DNA of 64,000 nt from Pantoea sp. A4 (GTDB taxonomy: Bacteria; Pseudomonadota; Gammaproteobacteria; Enterobacterales; Enterobacteriaceae), in assembly GCF_000295955.2 (NCBI RefSeq), contig NZ_ALXE01000020.1, positions 1 to 64,000 on the forward strand, written 5' to 3'. Under the pieces are notes generated by a model. It was not told the origin of the DNA and searched no databases. It saw nothing but the letters and a program-made list of their open reading frames with translations. The translations under genes and the position numbers were made by a program. Below, piece by piece: positions 26,998 through 35,313 of this stretch. How positions within the stretch are numbered: the stretch's first letter is position 1; each line of letters starts with the position of its first letter.

Positions 26998-27007
26998 TTA
27001 ACCAGCT

Positions 27008-27039
27008 GGAATAAATATTCAACTCGGAATAATCATTCG
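27008..27039. promoter_or_regulatory. tandem operator-like repeats just before the transketolase start
   Basis: GGAATAAATATTCA (27008-27021) and GAATAATCATTC (27027-27038) belong to the same motif family as the copies at 25578, 26897 and 26915. They sit immediately upstream of GGAGG and the ATG at 27050, so a bound repressor would block transcription entering the gene. Confidence 0.45.
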
Positions 27040-27049
27040 GAGGCATACG

Positions 27050-27904
27050 ATGAACCCGTTCTCACTTTCCGTTGCGGAGCTGGAGAAGAAGGCACGCGCA
27101 GTGCGCCGCCATATAGTGACCCTGAACGCCAACAGCCCGGCTGGTGGTCACACTGGTGCAGATCTTTCCCAGGTTGAACTGCTGACCGCGCTCTATTTCC
27201 GCATTCTTAACTGTGCGCCCGATCGACTGGAAGACAGCGAGCGCGATATTTACATCCAGTCTAAAGGCCATGCGGTAGGTTGCTACTACTGCGTACTGGC
27301 AGAGGCAGGCTTTATTCCCCTCGACTGGTTGCCTACCTATCAGCACGGTAACTCGCATCTGCCCGGACACCCGGTACGCCAAAAAACCCCAGGCGTGGAA
27401 CTGAATACTGGCGCTTTGGGCCACGGTTTCCCGGTTGCCGTTGGCCTGGCGCTGGCAGCAAAACGCGACAACAGCAAGCGCCGTATTTTCCTGATTACCG
27501 GCGACGGTGAACTGGCGGAAGGCAGTAACTGGGAAGCAGCGATGGCTGCGGCGCACTACAAGCTCGATAACCTGATTGTTATCAACGACAAAAATGGCCT
27601 GCAACTGGCTGGCGCGACCAAAGACATCATGGCAACCGATCCGCTGGATGAGAAATGGCGTGCGTTTGGTATGGAAGTCAGCGAGTGCAAGGGCAACGAC
27701 ATGGCTTCGGTAGTCGAGACGTTAGAGAACCTGCCGCAGACCGGTAAACCGCATGTAGTGATTGCACACACCACCAAAGGTGCGGGCGTGTCGTTTATCG
27801 CCGGTAAACCGGAATGGCACCACCGCGTGCCGAAAGGTGATGAGATTGAGCTGGCGTTGAGTGAGCTGAAAGATCTGGTTGAAGAGGAGATGAAAAGTGA
27901 GTAA
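27050..27904 (+). CDS. transketolase N-terminal subunit (thiamine-diphosphate domain)
   Basis: A 284-residue protein corresponding to the first third of transketolase. It has the substrate-end His in NSPAGGHTGADLS, QSKGHAVG, LGHGFPVAVGLALA, the ThDP-Mg motif GDGELAEGSNWEAAMAAAHYKLDN-type (GDGE...N), and IAHTTKGAGVSF. Split transketolases need the C-terminal partner, which follows with an 8-bp overlap. The partners of this form include ordinary transketolases and the apulose-4-phosphate transketolase AptA/AptB. The linked FGGY kinase makes the latter type of reaction attractive but unproven. Confidence 0.9.
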   Translation: MNPFSLSVAELEKKARAVRRHIVTLNANSPAGGHTGADLSQVELLTALYFRILNCAPDRLEDSERDIYIQSKGHAVGCYYCVLAEAGFIPLDWLPTYQHGNSHLPGHPVRQKTPGVELNTGALGHGFPVAVGLALAAKRDNSKRRIFLITGDGELAEGSNWEAAMAAAHYKLDNLIVINDKNGLQLAGATKDIMATDPLDEKWRAFGMEVSECKGNDMASVVETLENLPQTGKPHVVIAHTTKGAGVSFIAGKPEWHHRVPKGDEIELALSELKDLVEEEMKSE

Positions 27905-28838
27905 CGCAGAACATCTGGCCACCGTGATGGTGAATGCCTTTATTGATGCAGTCGATCGCGGCGTGGATGTGGTGCCGGTGGTTGCAGACTCCACTTCAAC
28001 TGCCAAAATCGCGCCTTTCATGCAGAAATTCCCGGGCCGTCTGGTGAACGTCGGCATTGCTGAACAGACGCTGGTCGGTGTGGCATCGGGCCTGGCGCTG
28101 GCGGGCAAAGTCGCGGTGACCTGTAATGCCGCACCGTTCCTGATTGCTCGTGCGAATGAGCAGGTCAAAGTGGACGTCTGCTACAACAACACCAACGTCA
28201 AACTGTTTGGTCTGAATGCCGGTGCCAGCTATGGCCCGCTGGCCAGTACTCACCATGCCATTGACGACATTGGGGTAATGCGCGGTTTCGGTAATATCCA
28301 GATTTTTGCGCCGTCTTCTCCGCTGGAGTGCCGCCAAATCATTGACTATGCCCTCGCGCATGTCGGGCCGGTTTATATCCGTCTTGACGGTAAAGCGCTG
28401 CCAGAGCTGCACGATGAAAGCTATCAATTCCAGCCGGGTGCTATCGACGTATTGCGTAGCGGTGATGAGATTGCGCTGGTAGCGCTGGGATCGACGGTAC
28501 ACGAAGCCGTGGATGCCGCCGCTCAGCTCGCTGACCTGGGCATTGCAGCCAAAGTCATCAGCCTGCCTTCGGTACGCCCGCTGGATCGTGATGCGCTTGC
28601 GGCAGCACTGAGTGGCTTTAAAGCGGTGATCACCGTGGAAGAACACAACATCAACGGCGGTGTGGGAAGCATTGTGGCGGAAGTGCTGGCAGAAAGCGGC
28701 ACGGGTGCACGCCTGAAACGCTTAGGCATTGCTGATGGCGACTACGCGATAGCCGCAGATCGCAAAGAGATGCGAGCCTGGCACGGCATTGATGCCGCGG
28801 GTGTGGTTAAACAGGCCCAGGCGCTGTTGGCGCGCTAA
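27897..28838 (+). CDS. transketolase C-terminal subunit
   Basis: A 313-residue protein with the pyrimidine-binding (Pyr) and C-terminal domains: VNVGIAEQTLVGVASGLALAG-type segment with the catalytic Glu, GLNAGASYGPLASTHHAIDDIG, VYIRLDGKALPE and TVEEHNINGGVGS. It starts at GTG 27897 within the end of the partner gene, with GAGGAG upstream, so the two chains are coupled for equal synthesis. Together they would transfer a two-carbon ketol unit. Confidence 0.9.
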   Translation: MSNAEHLATVMVNAFIDAVDRGVDVVPVVADSTSTAKIAPFMQKFPGRLVNVGIAEQTLVGVASGLALAGKVAVTCNAAPFLIARANEQVKVDVCYNNTNVKLFGLNAGASYGPLASTHHAIDDIGVMRGFGNIQIFAPSSPLECRQIIDYALAHVGPVYIRLDGKALPELHDESYQFQPGAIDVLRSGDEIALVALGSTVHEAVDAAAQLADLGIAAKVISLPSVRPLDRDALAAALSGFKAVITVEEHNINGGVGSIVAEVLAESGTGARLKRLGIADGDYAIAADRKEMRAWHGIDAAGVVKQAQALLAR

Positions 28839-28859
28839 CGTTTGGTGGGAGAACCGGCG

Positions 28860-29612
28860 ATGAATATGCGACAGCACGAGATTATCCGGTTGGTGAATCA
28901 GCACGGAAAAATGAGTGTCAGTGAGCTATCACATCTTACCGGCGTCTCTTATGTCACCATCCGCAACGATCTGAAGTACCTGAGTGAGCGTGGCAACCTG
29001 CGCCGGGTGCATGGTTCCGCACTGGCGCTGGAAGGCAGTCACATTAAACAGCGGGTACGCGAGAACTTTTCCGTTAAAGAAGGCATCGCGGCCAGCGCCG
29101 CAGGCTTTATCGAGGATGGCGACAGCATTTATCTCGATGGTTGCAGTATTAACTACCTGTTGCTCAAACATCTGACGGAAAAACGTCAGTTGACCATAGT
29201 GACGGCCAGTCAGGATCTGGTGACTGGGCTCAAAGGGACGTCGCACCGGGTGATTCTGGTGGGCGGCATACTGCAAAAAGGGATGGATGATGTGGTGGGT
29301 GACCTGGCTTGCCTGTGCATCAACCATTTAACCTTTAATAAAGCGTTTATCGGCATTAAGGGCTGGGACAAAAAACGGGGCTTCAGCGAAAGTGATAGCG
29401 CCCGCTGTGCGGTGAAAAACGCGGTGCTGGCTAAAGGGGTTGCCACCTGGTTTCTTGGCGAGGCACGACGTTTCAGCCAGGTGCATGATTTCCCGCTGGC
29501 ACCAACCACCGTGCCTGGTGCAGTGATCACAGATAATGCACTGTCACCCAAGTATCGTGAGTTACTGGCGGCGCAACAGATAAAGTTAAGCATTGTCCAT
29601 ACGCCGCACTGA
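28860..29612 (+). CDS. DeoR-family transcriptional regulator
   Basis: A 250-residue protein with an N-terminal DeoR helix-turn-helix (RQHEIIRLVNQHGKMSVSEL, then SHLTGVSYVTIRNDLKYL) and a C-terminal sugar-phosphate sensor domain with LDGCSINYLLLKHL and FIGIKGWD. The start at ATG 28860 has GGGAGA upstream. It lies 21 bp behind the transketolase pair and is probably cotranscribed, giving the pathway a second regulator beside SorC. It is convergent with another DeoR gene after only 10 bp. Confidence 0.85.
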   Translation: MNMRQHEIIRLVNQHGKMSVSELSHLTGVSYVTIRNDLKYLSERGNLRRVHGSALALEGSHIKQRVRENFSVKEGIAASAAGFIEDGDSIYLDGCSINYLLLKHLTEKRQLTIVTASQDLVTGLKGTSHRVILVGGILQKGMDDVVGDLACLCINHLTFNKAFIGIKGWDKKRGFSESDSARCAVKNAVLAKGVATWFLGEARRFSQVHDFPLAPTTVPGAVITDNALSPKYRELLAAQQIKLSIVHTPH

Positions 29613-29622
29613 GCCAGACGTT

Positions 29623-30414
29623 TTATTGTGCGATAACCACTTTGACACCCAACGTTTTAAAGGCGGCGATTTGAGCAGCGGTTATACCGTCATCGGTGAT
29701 CAGGGCATCAATTTTGTCCCATTCACAGGGCAGGGCAAACATGGAAACTTTGTCGATCTTGCTGGAATCGGCGACGACATAGACCTTGCTGGCGGAGTTG
29801 ATCATTGCCAGCTTGAGTTTGATATCGGTTTCGCTGGGAAAACTCAGTCCGGCGCGGGGAGAAATACACGCGGTGGCGAGAAACAGCTTCTCGGCCAGGA
29901 CATTTTCGAAAAATCCGGCGGCTTTTTCCCCCGACGTCGACAGAGTAGGCGATTTAAAGGTGCCACCGGTGAGCAGGATATGCATTTCCGGTTCGCCACC
30001 CAGCTTAAGCGCAATATTCACGGCAGTGGTGATTACATGCAGACGTTTGATGTGCGTGAGATGGTCTGCGATGGCGGTGGTTGTGGTGCCGGAATCGAAA
30101 ATGACGGTATCGCCATTTTCAACATATTGCGCTGCGGTGCGGCCAATCGCATCTTTCTGTTCAAGATGGATCTGCCGTTCCAGCAGCATTGCGACGGTGT
30201 TCTGTTTCGCCGTCATCAGGGTTGCGCCGCCGTGGTAGCGCTGCACCATGCCCTGTTGCTGGAGCACGCGCAGGTCGGTACGGATGGTGGCATCGGTAAC
30301 ATCGAAAGCATCGGTCAGAAATTTGACCGTGACGGTGCCGTCCTCCCTGATCATCTCGAGAATTTTATCTCGGCGGAGCTGAACGTCCGCCAGTTGGTGA
30401 TGTTTTGTTTTCAA
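29623..30414 (-). CDS. DeoR-family transcriptional regulator
   Basis: A 263-residue DeoR/GlpR-type repressor: RRDKILEMIREDGTVTVKFL, then the recognition region VTDATIRTDLRVLQQQGMVQ. The sensor domain has IFDSGTTTTAIADHL, ITTAVNIALKL and LLTGGTFKSPTLS. The only usable start is TTG at 30412-30414, preceded by AAGGTG at a good distance and, further up, an in-frame stop. It is divergent from the sugar ABC transporter operon. Three TTCGAA-centred operator-like sites in the gap between them are its likely targets. Confidence 0.85.
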   Translation of the reverse strand: MKTKHHQLADVQLRRDKILEMIREDGTVTVKFLTDAFDVTDATIRTDLRVLQQQGMVQRYHGGATLMTAKQNTVAMLLERQIHLEQKDAIGRTAAQYVENGDTVIFDSGTTTTAIADHLTHIKRLHVITTAVNIALKLGGEPEMHILLTGGTFKSPTLSTSGEKAAGFFENVLAEKLFLATACISPRAGLSFPSETDIKLKLAMINSASKVYVVADSSKIDKVSMFALPCEWDKIDALITDDGITAAQIAAFKTLGVKVVIAQ

Positions 30415-30510
30415 TCGAAAGTCACCTTGTTATCGAATGCCAGCCTGGCAGGCATGGCCACATTTCCACTGTGGCTCAGTCTACAGCGATTTTCACCTGC
30501 ATATACAACA

Positions 30511-30524
30511 CTTTCGTTCGAAAG
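30511..30524. promoter_or_regulatory. DeoR operator-like palindrome, copy 1
   Basis: CTTTCGTTCGAAAG has near-perfect dyad symmetry and matches the TTTCG-N2-CGAAA form bound by several DeoR-family repressors. It lies about 100 bp before the DeoR gene on the divergent side. Confidence 0.55.
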
Positions 30525-30640
30525 CGAGTTGTTGCTATGTGACTGTATTTTTAGATCTATTTTTTTACTGTAATGGTTTTTTATTGCACTATTTTTGCAG
30601 CAAGGCATTGAAATTAATCGTTAATTTGATGTTACCATGC

Positions 30641-30653
30641 TTTTGTTCGAAAC
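30641..30653. promoter_or_regulatory. DeoR operator-like site, copy 2
   Basis: TTTTGTTCGAAAC repeats the TTCGAAA core of the copy at 30511. A separate perfect inverted repeat, AAATTAA-tcg-TTAATTT, lies at 30611-30627. The 459-bp gap 30415-30873 holds these elements and no gene. Confidence 0.45.
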
Positions 30654-30694
30654 ATGATCGAGCACACAAATAAAAATAATCCAGTCGTTTATAT

Positions 30695-30707
30695 TTTTAT
30701 TCGAAAA
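30695..30707. promoter_or_regulatory. DeoR operator-like site, copy 3
   Basis: TTTTATTCGAAAA repeats the same core about 170 bp before the ABC binding-protein gene. Three spaced sites suggest repression by DNA looping. Confidence 0.45.
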
Positions 30708-30873
30708 TCAAAGCAGCATTGAAGATGCACCAGGAGGGCGCAATTGTGGCCCACTTTTCCTCGACGTTGCGTATAAGAACTGTACCCAAACGCTGATGTG
30801 CAAGACGCTTCTCCCAGGGGTGAGCGACACAACACATTGACACTATAAAAACGATTATCGAGAGAACATCCCT

Positions 30874-31809
30874 ATGAAAAAACAGTTACTGTGGCTCAGC
30901 GTGGCGTCTGCCTTCGCACTCTCTGGTGCAGCCTCTGCGGCAGAGAAAGGCACCATCATGATTATGGTCAACTCACTGGATAATCCTTACTACGCTGCGG
31001 AAGCGAAAGGCGCAAACCAAAAGGCCCAGGAGCTGGGTTACAAGACGTCAGTGCTTTCTCACGGTGAAGATGTGAAAAAGCAAAGTGAGCTGATTGATGC
31101 AGCGATCGGTAAGAAAGTTCAGGGCATCATTCTCGATAACGCCGACTCCACCGCCAGCGTGGCAGCCATCAAAAAAGCCAAAGATGCCGGTATTCCGGTG
31201 GTGCTGATCAACCGTGAGATCCCGGTTGATGATGTCGCACTGGAGCAGATCACCCACAACAACTTCCAGGCGGGCTCCGATGTAGCCAACGTCTTTGTTG
31301 AGAAAATGGGTGAAAAGGGCAGCTATGCAGAACTGACCTGTAACCTGGCAGACAACAACTGCGTTACGCGTTCGAAATCCTTCCACCAGGTGCTGGATCA
31401 GTACCCTGATCTGAAAAGCGTCGCCAAACAAGATGCCAAAGGCACCTTGATTGACGGCAAGCGCATCATGGACAGCATCCTTCAGGCTCATCCAGACGTA
31501 AAAGGTGTGATCTGTGGTAACGGGCCGGTTGCACTGGGTGCCATTGCGGCGCTGAAAGCGGCGGGACGCACCGATGTGATTGTGGTCGGTATCGACGGCA
31601 GCAACGACGAGCGTGATGCCGTAATCAAAGGCGACCTGAAAGCGACGGTGATGTTGCAAGCCCAGGCGATTGCCGCTCAGGGTGTGACTGACCTGGATAA
31701 CTTCATTCAGAAAGGCACCAAACCGGCGAAACAGCGTGTGATGTTCCGCGGCATCTTGATCTCTCCTGAAAATGCCAAAGGCGTGCAGGACTTTAATTTC
31801 AAATCTTAA
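30874..31809 (+). CDS. sugar ABC transporter periplasmic binding protein (CUT2, RbsB-like)
   Basis: A 311-residue secreted protein. The signal peptide MKKQLLWLSVASAFALSGAA-SA should be cleaved near residue 22. The mature part has the type I periplasmic-binding fold of ribose-binding proteins: IMVNSLDNPYYAAEAKG, GIILDNADSTASV, IPVVLINREIP, and VVGIDGSNDERDAV near the hinge. It should bind a pentose, branched pentose or polyol. It opens the binding protein-DUF2291-ATPase-permease operon. Confidence 0.9.
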   Translation: MKKQLLWLSVASAFALSGAASAAEKGTIMIMVNSLDNPYYAAEAKGANQKAQELGYKTSVLSHGEDVKKQSELIDAAIGKKVQGIILDNADSTASVAAIKKAKDAGIPVVLINREIPVDDVALEQITHNNFQAGSDVANVFVEKMGEKGSYAELTCNLADNNCVTRSKSFHQVLDQYPDLKSVAKQDAKGTLIDGKRIMDSILQAHPDVKGVICGNGPVALGAIAALKAAGRTDVIVVGIDGSNDERDAVIKGDLKATVMLQAQAIAAQGVTDLDNFIQKGTKPAKQRVMFRGILISPENAKGVQDFNFKS

Positions 31810-31825
31810 TATTCACCAGGCTGTC

Positions 31826-31844
31826 GCGCCCGCTTTGCGGGCGC
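31826..31844 (+). other. intercistronic hairpin after the binding-protein gene
   Basis: GCGCCCGC-ttt-GCGGGCGC, a perfect 8-bp stem without a U-run, 17 bp past the stop. Such hairpins commonly protect the 5' part of the mRNA and raise binding-protein levels over the rest of the operon. Confidence 0.6.
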
Positions 31845-31857
31845 AGAGGAGAGAGTA

Positions 31858-32469
31858 ATGCTGACAAGAATCGGGCTGACGCTGATTATCATCATGCTAA
31901 GCGGTTGCCGCATTGTTTCGCAGAAAGAGTTAGCCGATCTGAAAAATCCGCCAAATCCTAAAATGGCGAATATCAGCCAGACCTGGCAGAGCCAGATCGT
32001 GCCGCAGATTGGCCATGATGCTAAACCGGCAGCAGAGTTGCTAAAAGCCGTTCAGTCAGCGAAAGATTTTGATGAGGCGTGTAAAACCTATGGCTACCGT
32101 AGCCAGGATGAAAATCCTTGCGCATTTAGCGTTCAGGTAAGCGGCACCATCACCAAAGTGGACACCACCTCGCGGAGTGGAAAAATAATCATTAAAGATG
32201 CGAGTGGGCAAGATATTACTGTGCAAATGGGGCCAATCATCCGGGGAACCCTGTTACGTGATGCCTATAAAGGCGCAAGCTACAACGATTTTAACGATCA
32301 GGTGATGTACGGCGATTACGGCAAAGCCATTAACCAGTTTGCTTCCACCATGATGCAAGATTTCAAGCCGAAACAGGGTGACAACGTCACGATTACCGGC
32401 GTGTTCAGCAGTTGGGACATTCCGCAAAGTATCCCGGATGTCACACCGGCCAGCATTAAGCGTCAGTAA
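31858..32469 (+). CDS. DUF2291-family lipoprotein
   Basis: A 203-residue protein with a type II signal peptide, MLTRIGLTLIIIMLSGCRIV, and lipobox LSGC (Cys at 17). The mature part includes GTITKVDTTSRSGKIIIKDA and QMGPIIRGTLLRDAYKGASY, characteristic of DUF2291. Genes of this family usually sit inside CUT2 sugar ABC operons, as here between the binding protein and ATPase. The function is unknown; an accessory role in sugar capture is inferred from context only. Confidence 0.8.
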   Translation: MLTRIGLTLIIIMLSGCRIVSQKELADLKNPPNPKMANISQTWQSQIVPQIGHDAKPAAELLKAVQSAKDFDEACKTYGYRSQDENPCAFSVQVSGTITKVDTTSRSGKIIIKDASGQDITVQMGPIIRGTLLRDAYKGASYNDFNDQVMYGDYGKAINQFASTMMQDFKPKQGDNVTITGVFSSWDIPQSIPDVTPASIKRQ

Positions 32470-32480
32470 GGGGACAGGTT

Positions 32481-34010
32481 ATGAGTGAGCAACAACACGC
32501 CGACTCAGAAGTGATTATTGAAACCCGTAACGTGTCACGCATCTATCCAGGCGTAACGGCGCTGGACAACGTCAATTACCGCGTTTATCGCAACAAGGTT
32601 AACGTTTTGATTGGCGAAAACGGTGCCGGTAAGTCCACCATGATGAAGATGCTGGCAGGGGTGGAAACGCCTTCATCCGGTGAAATTTTGTTGGATGGCA
32701 AGCCCGTTACCCTGGGCTCTACCCAGCAGGCGGAAAAGCATGGCATCAGCATTATCTTTCAAGAGCTGAACCTGTTTCCCAACATGAACGTGATGGACAA
32801 CATCTTTATCGGTAAAGAGTTCTTCCAGCGCGGGGTGATCAACGAGAAATATCAGTATGAGCTGGCGAAGTCGCTGCTGGAGCGTCTCAATCTGGACGTT
32901 GATCCCTATGCGCCGCTGAATGAGCTGGGTATCGGCCATCAGCAGATGGTGGAAATTGCGCGCTCGCTCTCCAAAGACACCCGCGTGCTGCTGATGGACG
33001 AACCGACCAGTGCCTTGAGCCAGTCTGAGGTGAAAGTCCTGTTCAACGTTATCGAACAGCTTAAACGCCGTGGCGTCACCATTATTTACATCTCGCATCG
33101 CTTAGAAGAGCTGATGGAGATTGGCGATCACATCACCATCTTCCGCGATGGCCGTTTCATTGGCGAACGTCCGGTGCGCGATGCCAGCGTTCCGTGGATC
33201 ATCGAACAGATGGTGGGGGATAAAAAGAAACACTTTGACTACCAGCCTGCACTGCAAGGGGAGCAGGTACTGGAAGTGAAGGGGCTGACGGCGCTGGCGC
33301 AAAACGGCGGCTATAAGCTGAACGACGTGAGCTTTAACCTGCGCAAAGGCGAAGTTATCGGTATCTATGGCCTGTTGGGTGCCGGACGTACTGAGCTGTT
33401 TAAAGGCTTAATTGGACTGATGGGCTGTCAGTCTGGCTCGGTGGTGCTGAACGGAGAAGATCTGAGTAAGCGGGATTTCTCCACGCGCCTGAAAAAAGGC
33501 ATCGCGCTGGTGCCAGAAGATCGTCAGGGCGAAGGCGTGGTGCAGATGATGTCGATCAAAACCAACATGACGCTGACCGACCTCAGTCTGCGCGGTTTCC
33601 GCCGCTGTTTGTCGCTGCTGAATCCGGCAAAAGAGGATGAAGGCGTAACCGATATGGTGAAAAAGCTGGCGATCAAAGTCAGTGATGCCGAGCTGCCGAT
33701 TACCTCCCTGAGTGGCGGTAATCAACAAAAAGTGGTGTTGGGTAAAGCCTTGATGAGTGGCCCGGAAGTGGTGCTGCTGGATGAACCGACGCGCGGTATC
33801 GATGTGGGAGCCAAAACCGATGTTTATCACCTGGTCGGCCAGATGGCCAAGCAGGGGCTGGCGGTGATGTTCTCCTCCTCTGAGCTGGATGAAGTGATGG
33901 CTCTGGCCGACAGAGTTTTGGTGATGGCTGATGGCCGTATCACCGCAGATTTAGCGCGTGCAGACGCAACCCGGGAAAAAATCATTAGTGCTTCGACACC
34001 ACAAGCTTGA
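32481..34010 (+). CDS. sugar ABC transporter ATPase with two nucleotide-binding domains
   Basis: A 509-residue tandem ATPase of the RbsA/XylG type. Domain 1 has Walker A GENGAGKST (about 45-53), a degenerate signature region NELGIGHQQMVEIARSL and Walker B VLLMDEPTSAL. Domain 2 has the degenerate GLLGAGRTE in place of Walker A, signature SLSGGNQQKV and VVLLDEPTRGIDVG. This asymmetry is normal for CUT2 importers. It lies 11 bp behind the DUF2291 gene and 18 bp before the permease gene. Confidence 0.93.
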   Translation: MSEQQHADSEVIIETRNVSRIYPGVTALDNVNYRVYRNKVNVLIGENGAGKSTMMKMLAGVETPSSGEILLDGKPVTLGSTQQAEKHGISIIFQELNLFPNMNVMDNIFIGKEFFQRGVINEKYQYELAKSLLERLNLDVDPYAPLNELGIGHQQMVEIARSLSKDTRVLLMDEPTSALSQSEVKVLFNVIEQLKRRGVTIIYISHRLEELMEIGDHITIFRDGRFIGERPVRDASVPWIIEQMVGDKKKHFDYQPALQGEQVLEVKGLTALAQNGGYKLNDVSFNLRKGEVIGIYGLLGAGRTELFKGLIGLMGCQSGSVVLNGEDLSKRDFSTRLKKGIALVPEDRQGEGVVQMMSIKTNMTLTDLSLRGFRRCLSLLNPAKEDEGVTDMVKKLAIKVSDAELPITSLSGGNQQKVVLGKALMSGPEVVLLDEPTRGIDVGAKTDVYHLVGQMAKQGLAVMFSSSELDEVMALADRVLVMADGRITADLARADATREKIISASTPQA

Positions 34011-34028
34011 TGTCGGCTGGAGAGAAAA

Positions 34029-35096
34029 ATGAGCCAAAAATATCTGATTTATATGTATCTGTTAAAGGCGCGTACTTTTATTGCGCTGTTGATTGTGATT
34101 GGTTTCTTCAGCGTGATGGTGCCGAACTTTATGACGCCGTCAAACCTGCTGATTATGACCCAGCACGTTGCCATTACCGGCCTGCTGGCGATCGGTATGA
34201 CCTTAGTGATCCTGACCGGCGGTATTGATCTTTCCGTGGGTGCCGTTGCCGGTATTTGTGGCATGGTGGCCGGTGCGTTGCTGACCAACGGCATTCCGCT
34301 GACGGGGGGCAATGTTCTGTTCCTTAACGTCCCGGAAGTAATTGTGGTGGTCACGGTGTTTGGTTGCCTGCTGGGACTGGTCAATGGTGCGGTGATCACA
34401 CGACTGGGCGTTGCGCCGTTTATTTGTACCCTGGGCATGATGTATGTCGCCCGCGGTGCCGCACTGCTGTTCAACGATGGTAGCACCTACGCAAACCTGG
34501 TCGGCATGCCTGCGTTAGGGAACACCGGTTTTGCGTTCCTCGGCACCGGTTCGATTCTGGGCGTTTATCTCCCAATCTGGCTGATGGTAGGTTTCCTGCT
34601 GTTAGGCCTGTACATGACGCGTAAAACGCCGCTGGGACGTTATATCTATGCAGTCGGTGGCAATGAGTCCGCTGCTCGCCTGGCAGGTGTGCCGATCATT
34701 AAAGTGAAAGTGTTTGTTTACGCCTTCTCTGGCATCTGCGCGGCATTAGTGGGTTTGATCATCGCATCCCAGTTGCAAACCGCACACCCGATGACCGGTA
34801 ACATGTTCGAGATGGATGCGATTGGAGCCACCGTACTGGGCGGTACTGCCCTGGCAGGTGGTCGCGGTCGTGTTTCCGGTTCGATTATCGGTGCGTTTGT
34901 TATCGTGTTCCTCGCCGATGGCATGGTGATGATGGGCGTCAGCGACTTCTGGCAGATGGTCATTAAAGGCCTGGTGATTGTTACCGCAGTGGTGGTGGAT
35001 CAGTTCCAGCAGCGCCTGCAAAGCAAAGTCACCCTGATGCGTCGTCACGAAAAAAAGTTGCAAGCGACGGCAGTCCCTGAAACGTCGCTGCAGTAA
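34029..35096 (+). CDS. sugar ABC transporter permease (CUT2, RbsC-like)
   Basis: A 355-residue inner-membrane protein with about 9-10 helices. Family segments include MTLVILTGGIDLSVGAVAG, YAVGGNESAARLAGVP and GATVLGGTALAGGRGRVSGS. It forms the channel for the sugar carried by the preceding binding protein. A strong terminator ends the operon. Confidence 0.93.
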   Translation: MSQKYLIYMYLLKARTFIALLIVIGFFSVMVPNFMTPSNLLIMTQHVAITGLLAIGMTLVILTGGIDLSVGAVAGICGMVAGALLTNGIPLTGGNVLFLNVPEVIVVVTVFGCLLGLVNGAVITRLGVAPFICTLGMMYVARGAALLFNDGSTYANLVGMPALGNTGFAFLGTGSILGVYLPIWLMVGFLLLGLYMTRKTPLGRYIYAVGGNESAARLAGVPIIKVKVFVYAFSGICAALVGLIIASQLQTAHPMTGNMFEMDAIGATVLGGTALAGGRGRVSGSIIGAFVIVFLADGMVMMGVSDFWQMVIKGLVIVTAVVVDQFQQRLQSKVTLMRRHEKKLQATAVPETSLQ

Positions 35097-35113
35097 ACAG
35101 AGCTGTTAATATG

Positions 35114-35147
35114 AAAAGCCAGTCAGCAGGTGCTGACTGGCTTTTTT
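35114..35147 (+). terminator. terminator of the sugar ABC transporter operon
   Basis: AAAAGCCAGTCAGC-aggt-GCTGACTGGCTTTTTT, a long perfect stem ending in a T-run. The following 166 bases up to the convergent amtB gene show no gene. Confidence 0.92.
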
Positions 35148-35313
35148 ATTTGGGGCTGGGGTTTTCACGATGCCGTGCTGATACCGTTTTAACTCACAGG
35201 CTTCGCCTTCGCTCACCGGTGACAATACTGCTCACCAGGGTGTTGCCATTCCTTTCAGGAAAAAACTCGTAACATGAAAGAGTTAGCGAAATGAATAACG
35301 CAAAAGCAGGCGA

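Noticed and set aside
29593..30573. A 326-codon plus-strand open frame opposite the DeoR gene
   Set aside because: It is the antisense shadow of a clear DeoR-family gene (29623-30414), has a low-complexity composition and no recognisable domain.
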